From: an uncultured Opitutia bacterium
Lineage (GTDB): Bacteria; Verrucomicrobiota; Verrucomicrobiia; Opitutales; Coraliomargaritaceae
Length of the DNA: 64,000 nt
Assembly (NCBI GenBank): GCA_937136395.1
Contig: CAKZOI010000022.1
Location: forward strand, 248,001 to 312,000
Direction: 5' to 3'
Below, piece by piece: positions 1-8,293 of the stretch (position 1 is its first letter; every line of letters starts with the position of its first letter). The translations under genes were made by a program, and so were the position numbers. A model generated the notes under the pieces. That model was not told the origin of the DNA and ran no database searches. It saw nothing but the letters and a program-made list of their open reading frames with translations.

Positions 1-752
1 AAAACGCAAGCGTGAAGAATACCAAAAAATACCAAGAGGCCATCCCACGGGGCAACTCAAAGCAAATTGGACAAGGTGCTCTCACCACAGACCTAGATGA
101 GGGTATAGGAAAGTTGCTACAGAATCTGAGCAAACTGGAATTAGATAAAAATACCTATATTGTTTACCTCTCTGACAATGGAGGTGGTGGTAGCAAGCGG
201 GGGATCCTGCGTGGCGGCAAGGGCTCACTCTATGAAGGAGGAATTCGAGTCCCTATGATTGTGCGAGGGCCTGGAATTGAACCTGGAAGCTGGTGCCACG
301 AACGCGTAGTCGGCTACGATCTAGTCCCTACTTTTTGCGCTTTGGCAGGGATAGAACTTGGAGGGAAAGGCACAGAAATCGAGGGGGTGGATATTTCGTC
401 GCTTTGGACGGAGACGGGTTCTCGCCTGAAGCCGAGAAAGCATCAAGGTATAGGCTTTCACTTTCCCCATTATCAAGGATCTCCTCCACACTCAGCATGG
501 TTCACGGGCGACTATAAACTAATACGAGACTACGAAACCGGCAGTGAGTCGCTTTACCGCATAACGGAAGATTTAGGAGAAGCGAAAAATCTAGCCTCCC
601 AAGAACCAGAGTTACGTGCTCAGCTCTCCGCTTCTCTCAACGCTTGGTTGTATAATGTTGAAGCCAAGTTACCCACAGAGAACCCGAACGCAGACCCTTC
701 AAAGGAAAACTTTTGGAAAAAGGGAGGAGGCAGCGAAAAACGTAAGAAGTAG
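1..752 (+). CDS. Sulfatase, C-terminal part (runs off the left edge)
   Basis: The reading frame is open to the first base, so this is the 3' part of a longer gene; the formylglycine-forming Cys motif lies outside the window. The visible part has the family's SDNGG metal-binding stretch, followed by the LRGGKGSLYEGGIRVP segment and the typical C-terminal subdomain ending in a lysine-rich tail. S1-type sulfatases remove sulfate esters, often from algal polysaccharides, and further sulfatase and glycosidase genes lie 44-57 kb along the window. No neighbour on the left can be judged. The family is clear but the substrate cannot be told. Confidence 0.9.
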   Translation, partial: NASVKNTKKYQEAIPRGNSKQIGQGALTTDLDEGIGKLLQNLSKLELDKNTYIVYLSDNGGGGSKRGILRGGKGSLYEGGIRVPMIVRGPGIEPGSWCHERVVGYDLVPTFCALAGIELGGKGTEIEGVDISSLWTETGSRLKPRKHQGIGFHFPHYQGSPPHSAWFTGDYKLIRDYETGSESLYRITEDLGEAKNLASQEPELRAQLSASLNAWLYNVEAKLPTENPNADPSKENFWKKGGGSEKRKK

Positions 753-1217
753 CTGACTCGTCAACTTAGCACTTCAGCCCTACATAATATCCTCAAATCA
801 ACAAGACGAACAAGGCGGTGGACTCAACGCGCTACCGCGTGTGAGCCACCTTTGACGTTACTGGAAACGTATGAAAAACGTTAAAATGCTAGTAACCCGT
901 TTTTGTAACCCAATGCAAAAAAGTGGGATTTTTCAGGATAACTCCAGATTAGAAGAAAAGCTTCTAAGTCGTTGAGTGTTTGGTCGACGTTTCCGACTCT
1001 CTGCTGCGCAGAGCTCGGGGTTGTCGGCCTTCGGCCTCGAAACTATCCGGCTGAGCTAAACCCTCATTCGTGTCGTATTGCGAAGCAGTTCGGTAGCAAG
1101 GCGATCGTTTTACATCAATCAATATGTGATTCAATGCGGTGATGGATTTGGTAAGAAAGGTAGGGGAGCCGGTAGTTCAGCGGTCTTGTTGAAAGGAGTC
1201 AGGCAGGAGTGCCTGAC
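753..1217. other. Intergenic region, no gene seen
   Basis: No convincing coding sequence. It contains an imperfect hairpin at 817-850 (arms GGTGGACTCAACGCG and CGCGTGTGAGCCACC) just after the sulfatase gene, which may end its transcript although no T-run follows. Two small stem-loops follow near 990-1040 (CTCTGC/GCAGAG and GGCC-TTC-GGCC). The rest is unassigned. Confidence 0.5.
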
Positions 1218-1544
1218 TTACTTGCTGTTGAGCCAGTCTTCGTTGAGGACTGAGTCGATGAAACCGCTTGAAAGGGCACCCCAAAGCTTGAGGGCTTTCT
1301 TGCGGGTGACGCCTTTCATGTGGCGGGGGGCTTCGTCTTTGTCGTCGAGATTCTCGAGGCTGGCGATGCCGCGTTGGTAGAGTGTGATCATCCAGCCGCT
1401 TGCGTTGTGGATGAGTGCGACGTCGGGGTGGGCGACTTCGCTTGGGTCGAGGTCGTCGAGCTCGTCAATGAGTTCGCACATTCTAGCCTCGCTTGGGCAG
1501 ATCTCGGTGACACCGTGCGGGTCGGTGGTGTGATACAATTGCAT
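1218..1544 (-). CDS. Hypothetical protein, 108 aa
   Basis: A small acidic protein not assigned to any family. It begins MQLYHTTDPHG and has a DELDDLDPSE stretch; the C-terminal half is basic (MKGVTRKKALKLWGAL). No signal peptide or membrane segment. It lies downstream of argA on the same strand, with a repeat-bearing gap of about 130 bp between them. The coding signal is moderate: the ATG has no clear Shine-Dalgarno sequence. Function unknown. Confidence 0.55.
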   Translation of the reverse strand: MQLYHTTDPHGVTEICPSEARMCELIDELDDLDPSEVAHPDVALIHNASGWMITLYQRGIASLENLDDKDEAPRHMKGVTRKKALKLWGALSSGFIDSVLNEDWLNSK

Positions 1545-1579
1545 CGCCGGGGAAGAGTCAGTTCGTATTTCTGATAATC

Positions 1580-1601
1580 GTCTTAATCATAATCCTAATC
1601 T
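1580..1601. repeat. Left arm of GATTAAG-type inverted repeat
   Basis: This arm pairs with 1651-1672 at 20 of 22 positions, forming a long imperfect hairpin between argA and the next gene. On the opposite strand it is made of GATTA-containing units like the tracts at 1639-1675 and 4531-4558. Confidence 0.6.
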
Positions 1602-1638
1602 GATATTCTGAGGACGGGTAGGGTATAAGCAGGGGGGA

Positions 1639-1675
1639 AGATTAAGAGTAAGATTAGGAGTAGGATTAAGACTTA
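1639..1675 (-). repeat. Degenerate GATTAAG/GATTAGG tract at the argA 3' end
   Basis: A purine-rich series of GATTAAG and GATTAGG variants ends in GATTAAGACTT and runs into the argA stop codon. A very similar tract sits at the same place relative to the cardiolipin synthase gene (4531-4558). It could be a mobile palindromic repeat or a transcription end signal; the sequence alone does not decide. Confidence 0.6.
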
Positions 1676-2980
1676 AATGTCCTTGTAGAGGATCTTCGAG
1701 TTGCGTCCGTTGGCGGTGTATTCGTCGCGCCGTTGATTGGGTAAGTCGTCGATACTGCCTTCAGCGAAGTCGCAGACTTTGACGAAGAAGTTGGTCGACT
1801 GGGTCGTGAGCGCGATGACGCGTTTGGCCTTGCGGCGTTTGGCTTCGGCGCAGGCGTATTCGACCATCTTTCTACCAACACCTTTGTTTTGATAGAAGGG
1901 TTGCACATACACACTGCCGACTTCGAGCACTTTGCCGTCGTCATAACCGTGCAAGTTCACACAGGCGACGATGCTGCCGTCGATTTCGTAAACGAGGAAG
2001 TCGTTGATCTCTGCTTCGATGGAAGCTTGCGAGCGATCCCGAAGGGTGGCGGAGCGCACACCGTTGCGGGTAATGTTGTAAATGGCGTAGGCGTCTTCCT
2101 TGATCGCGGGGCGGATGGACTGATAGTCGTTGCTATAGACCATGGTGCCAATGCCGACTTTATCGAAAATTTCGTTGAGTAGGGCACCAAAGAGTCGACC
2201 ATCGAGGATGTGCGCACGCGGTGTGCCGGCATGAATCGCTTTGACCGCGTGTTGCACTTTGCTGAGCAGGCGTTCAGGGATCTTATCGCTCTCTTGTTCG
2301 AGGAAGTCTTCGAGTTCTCCAACAGGGAGGTTGGTGAGTGGCTGTCCATTGATGACCAGTCCATCTTGAGTGGTCATGTAGATTAATTTGGAGGCATTGA
2401 GTTTGGACGCCAGTTCGGCAGCAAGGTGATCGGAGTTTAAACGCAAGGAGGCGCCGTCGCGATTGAAGGCGATGGGGGTGGCTACCGGAATGGTCTGGGA
2501 GTCGAGCAGTTGGCTGAACAGGGTGATGTCGAGCTTGTCGACTTTACCGCTCTTGAGTTGGTCGATGCCTTGAACGATGCCGACTTCCGTGCTGCGCACA
2601 CCGTTGCAGGTCGCGCAACGGAGACCGTTGCGGCTGAGGCCTTGCATAATGGTGAGGGTTACTTTGGCAGACGCTTCGGTTGCGAGCTCGAGGGTTGCAC
2701 TGTCGGTAGCGCCTTCGCCGTGCGGATTCGTGATAGCGACGCCTCGGTTTTCGGCGAGCGTGCGCAGTTGTTGCCCCGCACCGTGCACGAGGACGATCTT
2801 GATGTTGAGCGAACGCAGCACGGCGATATCGAGCAGCACGTTTTCAAAATGTTCATGTGCCACCAGACTGCCGTCGAGTGCGAGCACGAAGACTTGGTCC
2901 CGAAACATGGGCACATATTTCAAGATACCGCGAAGGTCGGTGGGTTTGATGATGCTTTCGCTTGTGGTGTTGTCTGCCAT
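1673..2980 (-). CDS. argA: Amino-acid N-acetyltransferase (N-acetylglutamate synthase)
   Basis: Catalyses acetyl-CoA + L-glutamate to N-acetylglutamate, the first step of arginine synthesis, in the cytoplasm. The 435-aa length and two-domain layout match classical ArgA: an amino-acid-kinase-like domain over about residues 1-290 (VLVHGAGQQ near residue 64, LNSDHLAAELASKL near 180) and a GNAT domain over about 295-435 with the acetyl-CoA loop QNKGVGRKMVEYA and the NFFVKVCDF segment. The kinase-like domain normally binds arginine for feedback inhibition. It stands alone on the minus strand, divergent from the xerC-like gene; no other arg gene is nearby. Start is ATG at 2980. Confidence 0.93.
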   Translation of the reverse strand: MADNTTSESIIKPTDLRGILKYVPMFRDQVFVLALDGSLVAHEHFENVLLDIAVLRSLNIKIVLVHGAGQQLRTLAENRGVAITNPHGEGATDSATLELATEASAKVTLTIMQGLSRNGLRCATCNGVRSTEVGIVQGIDQLKSGKVDKLDITLFSQLLDSQTIPVATPIAFNRDGASLRLNSDHLAAELASKLNASKLIYMTTQDGLVINGQPLTNLPVGELEDFLEQESDKIPERLLSKVQHAVKAIHAGTPRAHILDGRLFGALLNEIFDKVGIGTMVYSNDYQSIRPAIKEDAYAIYNITRNGVRSATLRDRSQASIEAEINDFLVYEIDGSIVACVNLHGYDDGKVLEVGSVYVQPFYQNKGVGRKMVEYACAEAKRRKAKRVIALTTQSTNFFVKVCDFAEGSIDDLPNQRRDEYTANGRNSKILYKDI

Positions 2981-3024
2981 TGGAAAGTGTTAAAGCATTG
3001 GTGGATCAAACGTGACTGGCAAGG

Positions 3025-3052
3025 CAGATAGTGAACGTCAGATAGTGAACGT
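3025..3052 (+). repeat. 14-bp tandem duplication
   Basis: CAGATAGTGAACGT occurs twice back to back (3025-3038 and 3039-3052) at the outer edge of the inverted-repeat element between argA and the recombinase gene. Confidence 0.8.
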
Positions 3053-3212
3053 CGAACATCCAATATCGAACGTCCAATTTTGAATGAGGTGTGGCGTTAC
3101 TCGCTATTTGACGTTCAATTTCAGCGTTCAAAGGCTGAAGAGATATAGATGCATATCAGCGTGCACGCCACATTCTGAAAATTCGATGTTGGACCTTGGG
3201 CGTTCGACGTTC
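3047..3212. repeat. GAACGTCGAAC-type inverted-repeat element
   Basis: The left arm (3047-3086) and right arm (3171-3212) are imperfect reverse complements rich in GAACGTCGAAC/GTTCGACGTTC units, bracketing about 85 bp that also contains single units such as GACGTTC. This has the shape of a non-coding palindromic repeat or MITE-like element. It fills almost the whole gap between argA and the xerC-like gene and ends 13 bp before that gene's ATG, so any promoter for either gene must lie in or beside it. A related unit is seen near 39680. Confidence 0.6.
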
Positions 3213-3225
3213 AAAGTTCAGGCTC

Positions 3226-4161
3226 ATGCCCTCCGATCCGCTCGATAGAATGCCTGAATCCTTCGCCGAACCAGTGGAGAATTTTTTAGCATGGCTTGAG
3301 TTGGAGCGTGGGCTTTCTGAAAATACGATTCAATCGTATGCGAGTGATCTGGTGCAGTGCGCTTTATTTTTGGGTTCTGGCGGTGTGCCAGATTGGCAAG
3401 CAGTGAATGAAGCTGCCGTGAGTGCATGGACGGCCGAGTTGAGCCGTCAGGACTACGCGCGGACGAGTCAGGCACGCAAGCTTTCGGCGCTGCGTATGTT
3501 TGCGAAGCATTTGGTGCGCGAGAACTACCGAAAGGATGATTTTACCGAGTTGTTGGGTGCGCCTAAGCTGGCGCGTAAATTGCCGGAGGTGTTGACGCGT
3601 GAGGAGGTGGAACGCTTGCTTAATTCGCCATCGCTAGCGACACCACATGGTCTGCGTGATCGGGCGATTTTGGAGTTGTTTTACAGTAGCGGCCTGCGTG
3701 TCTCCGAGCTGTGCGGCATTCTATTTCAGAATATCAATTTGGAGGAGGGCTTTGTTCGGGTCTTCGGCAAGGGTTCCAAGGAACGTATTGCGCCGATTGG
3801 GAGTGCTGCGGTGAAAGCGGTTGGTGACTATATCGCATCGGGACGTCCGCATTTTGTGAAAGCTAGAACCGGTAGTGAGTTATTCTTGAGTCAGCAGGGG
3901 CGAGCCATTTCGAGGAAAATGGTTTGGGTGTTGATTAAGGAGCACGCACGTAGAGCCGGTATCAAGAAGCCGATAAAGCCTCATTTGTTGCGGCATTCGT
4001 TTGCGACGCATTTGTTGGAAGGCGGTGCGGACCTGCGTGCGATTCAAGAAATGCTGGGGCATTCCGATATCTCGACGACTCAGATCTATACCTCGGTTCA
4101 GGCTGCGCGATTGGCGGATGAGCATGCATTATATCATCCACGGGCTAAGGATGATTCCTAG
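3226..4161 (+). CDS. Tyrosine recombinase XerC/XerD
   Basis: A site-specific recombinase that resolves chromosome dimers at dif. At 311 aa it has the usual length. The N-terminal SAM-like DNA-binding domain (about 15-100; FLAWLELERGLSENTI) is followed by the catalytic domain with Arg in SSGLRVSEL, Lys in GKGSKER, HLLRHSFATHLL and LGHSDISTTQIY, which supplies the catalytic Tyr. ATG at 3226 is preferred over a TTG 30 bp upstream because the extra residues would be encoded by repeat DNA. XerC and XerD cannot be separated with confidence from sequence alone. It is a single gene beside argA, not inside a mobile element, which supports the housekeeping role. Confidence 0.88.
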   Translation: MPSDPLDRMPESFAEPVENFLAWLELERGLSENTIQSYASDLVQCALFLGSGGVPDWQAVNEAAVSAWTAELSRQDYARTSQARKLSALRMFAKHLVRENYRKDDFTELLGAPKLARKLPEVLTREEVERLLNSPSLATPHGLRDRAILELFYSSGLRVSELCGILFQNINLEEGFVRVFGKGSKERIAPIGSAAVKAVGDYIASGRPHFVKARTGSELFLSQQGRAISRKMVWVLIKEHARRAGIKKPIKPHLLRHSFATHLLEGGADLRAIQEMLGHSDISTTQIYTSVQAARLADEHALYHPRAKDDS

Positions 4162-4560
4162 TGCATTGTGCGATTAAGTTGACGTATCGCAGATGGTTGG
4201 GAGCGTTATCCTTAACGCTCAGTTGGTATGCTGTGGCGGTTCGATAAGGATATCGAACCCTACCTGTTTCCGTTTGTTTTGGTAGGGTGCTCTCGCCGAG
4301 AGCACCGTTCAGCAATTGAGATCGAATATCCGTAATCTATTGGATGGAAAAATGTTAGCCTCAGACAAACGGTCACCTCGGCCCTTCGGCTAGCTCAGGG
4401 CGGTGAGCCTGTCGAACCGCGAGTCGACCCTACTTTTTGAACCGTTTTTCAATTGGGGTCGAGTGTCCTCATGTTGCGGATGGGTATGCGGGACCGCCAG
4501 GGGGAGTAGGACTTGGGGCGGAATTGGGGGATTAAGATTAGGATTGAGATTAAGACTTGG
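4162..4560. other. Repeat-rich intergenic region
   Basis: No gene seen. Three successive hairpins follow the recombinase gene: GAGCGTTATCCTTAACGCTC at 4201-4220, GGTTCGATAAGGATATCGAACC at about 4239-4260, and a stem with arms GTGCTCTCG/CGAGAGCAC at about 4287-4305. A GC-rich stretch at about 4379-4420 resembles dispersed repeats of the CCTTCGGC...AGCCTGTCGAACC kind. The region ends in the GATTAAG tract at 4531-4558. Confidence 0.55.
4531..4558 (-). repeat. Degenerate GATTAAG/GATTAGG tract at the cls 3' end
   Basis: Units GATTAAG, GATTAGG, GATTGAG and GATTAAG run in sequence and end in GATTAAGACTT, 3 bp from the stop codon of the cardiolipin synthase gene. The position and orientation relative to the gene end match the tract after argA. 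Confidence 0.6.
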
Positions 4561-6021
4561 CTATAGCAGTGGTGCGATGAGCTGGATCAGGTCTTGGCTG
4601 AATTTGGATGGAAGGAAGTTCGGGATCTTGAGTGCTTCTTCGTAAGTGATGCAATCCTTCATGACGTTATTGTTCCATTGCTCGAGAAGCTCAATGTCCT
4701 GTCTGGAGTAATGTATCTGAGCGATTTCGTAATTCACGAAGAGGGAGCGCATGTCGATATTAGCCGATCCGGTCATTGCTAGTTGGTCGTCGGCCAAGAT
4801 CATTTTGGCGTGCAACATGCGCGGGGTGTAGAAGAGTATTTCAACGCCAGCATCGCGTAACTCTTCGAGTGAGCGGTGGCGTGCGATGTCTGCCAGTCTT
4901 TGATTTGAGTGTAGCGGCAGGATGAGGCGTATGTGCCTGCCGGTGTGCGCCTTCACGATGAGTGAGCGGAAGATGACTTCGTCCGGTATGAAGTAGGGTG
5001 TGATGATGGTGAGGCGCTGCTTGAATTCTTGGATGACCCGCAGGATTTGCTCCCAGAGCGGATCGTTCGGTGCGTCAGGACCGCTGGCGATGACTTCAAT
5101 CGTGCTGTTGCCCGCTTCTTCAGGGCGGTAGCTGAGCAAGTTCTTGAATAGGGCCGGAGATTGTTTTGCCGCGAAGGCCCAGTCCGCAATGAAGGTTCGG
5201 TTCAGGTCGGCGACCGCGGGGCCTTGGGTGACCACGCTGAAATCGGTAAAGCGTGTGTCGTTGGGGACTGCACCGATGAAACGGGTGTCGATGTTTTGCC
5301 CGCCGGTAATCGCTCGGTAGTTGTCAAAGACGGCTATTTTGCGATGATTACGCAGGTTTGCCGAGGTGTGTGACTGTGTTGGGATCACCGGCATGAACAT
5401 GGCGACTTCGCCCCCTGCCAGACGGATTTTAAGTCGAGCGGTGCGGGTCTGGTTCCATGATCCGAGCGAGTCTAGGAGCAAGCGCACTTTGATCCCTTCG
5501 GATGCGCGCTTGGCTAGTAGGCCCACGATATGTTCACCGGTTTCATCTTTGCTCAATATATAGGTGGCAATGTGGATGGTATGCTCGGCCTGTTCGATTT
5601 CGGCGCAGAGTCGGGAAAATGCGGTCTCGCCGTCGGGGAGCAATTCGACGTGGTTGCCGACCGTGACCATGCCGCGTCCTTCACAGGCGAGTATGTCTTT
5701 AGCGCAGGCACTACCTTCTTTGTCATTGATCAAGGCTTGTGCTTCACGGGCGATCTCAAGTTTGATTCGTGTATTTTTCCTGCTTTTGCGGCCGCCAAAC
5801 ATGAAATACAGAGGCACCCCAATGAGTGGTGAAAAGAGCACCACGAGCAACCATGCAAAGAAGTTGCTAGGGGTGCGTTTTTCGGTGAACGCTCTGCGGA
5901 TAATGATCAAGGCCAGCACGAAACCGATGATGGCGAAGACATTCGTCAGTAAGAACGCAAGTCCGCCCTGGATGAGAGAGGCGAAGGGCTCAAGGAGTTG
6001 CGTTTGTATCCATTCCCACAT
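4561..6021 (-). CDS. cls: Cardiolipin synthase (phospholipase D family)
   Basis: Joins two phosphatidylglycerols, or a related pair, to make cardiolipin at the inner membrane. Two N-terminal membrane segments (PLDc_N region, about residues 15-75) precede two phospholipase D domains with complete HxKxxxxD motifs: HRKIAVFD near residue 225, followed by GGQNI, and HAKMILAD near 403, followed by GSANID. A length of 486 aa from ATG 6021 equals that of typical ClsA. A TTG 39 bp further upstream is also open but looks less likely. Divergent from the gene at 6188. Confidence 0.9.
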   Translation of the reverse strand: MWEWIQTQLLEPFASLIQGGLAFLLTNVFAIIGFVLALIIIRRAFTEKRTPSNFFAWLLVVLFSPLIGVPLYFMFGGRKSRKNTRIKLEIAREAQALINDKEGSACAKDILACEGRGMVTVGNHVELLPDGETAFSRLCAEIEQAEHTIHIATYILSKDETGEHIVGLLAKRASEGIKVRLLLDSLGSWNQTRTARLKIRLAGGEVAMFMPVIPTQSHTSANLRNHRKIAVFDNYRAITGGQNIDTRFIGAVPNDTRFTDFSVVTQGPAVADLNRTFIADWAFAAKQSPALFKNLLSYRPEEAGNSTIEVIASGPDAPNDPLWEQILRVIQEFKQRLTIITPYFIPDEVIFRSLIVKAHTGRHIRLILPLHSNQRLADIARHRSLEELRDAGVEILFYTPRMLHAKMILADDQLAMTGSANIDMRSLFVNYEIAQIHYSRQDIELLEQWNNNVMKDCITYEEALKIPNFLPSKFSQDLIQLIAPLL

Positions 6022-6187
6022 TCGGAGTATCAGCGTAGAGGCGTTTTTCCCGCAGGGCAAGCATACCGGCGCTATCTTGCTTGCGGGAAATGATGATTTT
6101 TACACCGCATCGTGAATCCAAGGTTGTCCGCTGGGTAGAAATGCTTTTCTCTTCATTGTTCTGAATTTTAATCAATCCATTCTATCA

Positions 6188-6961
6188 ATGACAGCGGAAT
6201 CACAAACCAATCAAGGACAACCCCAACAGGTAAATCTTCAGCAGATTGCCCAACAATTTATGGTCGGCCTGCAGCGACATTTTGATATGTTAGCTTTTAA
6301 TTTGGCGGCTCGTGAAGGCGTCCAGGAGGCGACCTACAATGCAAAAGTAAATGCACCAAAGATCATGCCGGCCGCGCCACGGCATCAGAATTTTGAGCAG
6401 ATGCAGGCCTATGCCCGAGATCTCTTGGTGCGTCAGGTAATCGGTGATTGTATGAATCTCGCGGTGACTGGTATGAACAACGCGCACTTTTTCTTGGCAC
6501 TGGTCAAAGCGACTAAGGCGACACCTGAGGTAAATGCCGAAGCTCAAAAAGATGCACAAGCTGCTCAGCAAGCATTCGTTCCCGCACAATTAGATGCGAA
6601 GTTTGATCTCTTAGAGAAGAATTATGGCATCATGTGTGAATTAGAGGATACCATAATATCCCTTGGGTTCGTCATGCAGGCGTTGATGCAACAAGGAGGA
6701 GAGGTGAAAGCCCCGCAATTAGATGATAATGGTGAGCTCGTGATCGAGTTGAAATCGGTTGAAATCTTCAAGACGGGAGATGGGCAATCTCAAGCTCAGG
6801 GCAAACTTGTGGATCAGCGCAAAGTCTATCGAGAGGGTGATATTATCGGCTTCTCTGATGTTGAATTACAATTGGTCCTTGTGACGGTTGCTGCCTTTGC
6901 TGATGCGCTCTTCAAATCGGTTGCTAATTACGTTCAATCGATCAAAGACGGTAACGTTTAA
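6188..6961 (+). CDS. Hypothetical protein, 257 aa
   Basis: Not recognised. A soluble, largely helical protein with a Gln-rich N-terminus (QTNQGQPQQVNLQQIAQQF), no signal peptide, and an Ala/Gln-rich central linker (AEAQKDAQAAQQAF). Codon use looks like that of its neighbours. It is followed 12 bp later by the nuclease-like gene at 6974 and then rlmH, so it is probably first in that operon. Function unknown. Confidence 0.75.
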   Translation: MTAESQTNQGQPQQVNLQQIAQQFMVGLQRHFDMLAFNLAAREGVQEATYNAKVNAPKIMPAAPRHQNFEQMQAYARDLLVRQVIGDCMNLAVTGMNNAHFFLALVKATKATPEVNAEAQKDAQAAQQAFVPAQLDAKFDLLEKNYGIMCELEDTIISLGFVMQALMQQGGEVKAPQLDDNGELVIELKSVEIFKTGDGQSQAQGKLVDQRKVYREGDIIGFSDVELQLVLVTVAAFADALFKSVANYVQSIKDGNV

Positions 6962-6973
6962 CTTGTCCAAGCT

Positions 6974-7771
6974 ATGTCGGTTTCGAGACTTCGCATCCTT
7001 ACGCTGAATATAGCACACGGGCGCGGTCTTTCGACGTATCAAGGCTTTCACAATGCGAAAGGGATTGAGCGCAACCTCAACAAAATAGCGCATTTACTAA
7101 AGCGTGCGGCGCCTGATGTCGCGACTTTGCAGGAAGTTGATGCGGACTCTCACTGGAATAAGCGGATTCACCTCTTGGAGTATCTTCAGACCGCTGCTGG
7201 TTTTGCGCATAGTCAAATGGGGATCAATACACGTCGCGAGGGGCGCTTACCTTTATCGTATGGAAATGGGGTGCTCTCTCGCTTGCCCATTGAGCACTCT
7301 GATAATCAAGCTTTTGGGCGTGCGACCTTAGGAGAAAAAGGCTTTTTATACACCGAACATACGCTACCAAACGGGCACTTGCCAGTGGTGAATTTACACC
7401 TTGATTATAAGTCCCGCATGCGGCGTATCGAGCAGGTCGAGCGCTTGATCCAATACCTCGATGAACGTCATGAAGAGAAGGGGATGGAATCGTATTTTTC
7501 ACCAATCATCTGCGGCGACTTCAATAGTCGTGATCGTAAACCGAGTGATGCCGTGCGGCACCTGTTTCGTTATCTAATGGATCAATGTGAATATCGATTT
7601 TTCCCAGAAGGCGGTCGCACCTTTCCAGCCTTTTTACCCATTCACGGTTTAGACTTCATCTTTGTGCCTCGTCACTTTCGGGTCAGGCGTTCTCTGGTGT
7701 TACGAGCGTATGTGAGTGATCATTGCCCCGTACTTGTCGATTTAGAAATCGATACAACCTCTAAGCCTTAA
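6974..7771 (+). CDS. Endonuclease/exonuclease/phosphatase family protein
   Basis: A 265-aa member of the DNase I-like metal-dependent phosphoesterase superfamily. The motifs appear in order: LRILTLNIAHGRG, TLQEVD (metal-binding Glu), NLHLDYKSRMRR, CGDFNSR, HGLDFIFV and SDHCPVLVDLE (catalytic Asp-His). No signal peptide, so probably cytoplasmic. The family includes nucleases, inositol-phosphatases and sphingomyelinases, so the substrate is not fixed. It lies 12 bp after the gene at 6188 and 10 bp before rlmH. Confidence 0.85.
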   Translation: MSVSRLRILTLNIAHGRGLSTYQGFHNAKGIERNLNKIAHLLKRAAPDVATLQEVDADSHWNKRIHLLEYLQTAAGFAHSQMGINTRREGRLPLSYGNGVLSRLPIEHSDNQAFGRATLGEKGFLYTEHTLPNGHLPVVNLHLDYKSRMRRIEQVERLIQYLDERHEEKGMESYFSPIICGDFNSRDRKPSDAVRHLFRYLMDQCEYRFFPEGGRTFPAFLPIHGLDFIFVPRHFRVRRSLVLRAYVSDHCPVLVDLEIDTTSKP

Positions 7772-7781
7772 GCTAAACAGA

Positions 7782-8225
7782 ATGTATCGTTACACAGTTA
7801 TCGCCATCGGTCGTATGAAGAATCGCTCACTCGCGGATCTGTGTGCGGATTTTTCCAAGCGCCTCAAGCGGTCCGGTAATTTTGAGCTGGTTGAGCTAAA
7901 AGACGGCGATATCGAAAGCGAAGGTCGACGCATACTCGAAGCTTTGGATAAGCGCCGCGACGCACGTGTTTACGTCATGGCGGAAGAGGGGCAAACGCAC
8001 AACTCTGCGAAACTCGCCAAAGAGCTGCTGAGCCTTCAGGGGCAGCCAGCGATCTTTATTATTGGCGGTGCTTATGGGTTGGCCCCAGCTGTAAAGGCTC
8101 GAGCGGATACATTGTTTGCGCTCTCTCCTTTAACGTTTACGCACGAAATCGCTCGAATGCTCGTTTGTGAGCAACTTTACAGGGCAGTCTCAATCAATTC
8201 CGGTTCGAAGTATCACCATGAGTAA
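7782..8225 (+). CDS. rlmH: 23S rRNA (pseudouridine1915-N3)-methyltransferase
   Basis: A SPOUT-class methyltransferase that methylates pseudouridine 1915 in helix 69 of 23S rRNA on assembled 70S ribosomes. At 147 aa the length is usual. It has the SAM-binding knot IFIIGGAYG, then LSPLTFTHEIARMLVCEQLYRA and the C-terminal YHHE that is diagnostic of RlmH. Its start is 10 bp after the upstream gene, and it belongs to the same plus-strand run as lptB and hprK. Confidence 0.92.
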   Translation: MYRYTVIAIGRMKNRSLADLCADFSKRLKRSGNFELVELKDGDIESEGRRILEALDKRRDARVYVMAEEGQTHNSAKLAKELLSLQGQPAIFIIGGAYGLAPAVKARADTLFALSPLTFTHEIARMLVCEQLYRAVSINSGSKYHHE

Positions 8226-8293
8226 ACTTTCCTTATTTCTGTTAAGGATTGGTTTGCGGTGTTGAATGTGAGTGTTTTGTATTGAAACTATAT

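Noticed and set aside
1639-1675. CRISPR or true tandem array
   Set aside because: Units are short, imperfect and lack spacers; there are no cas genes in the window.
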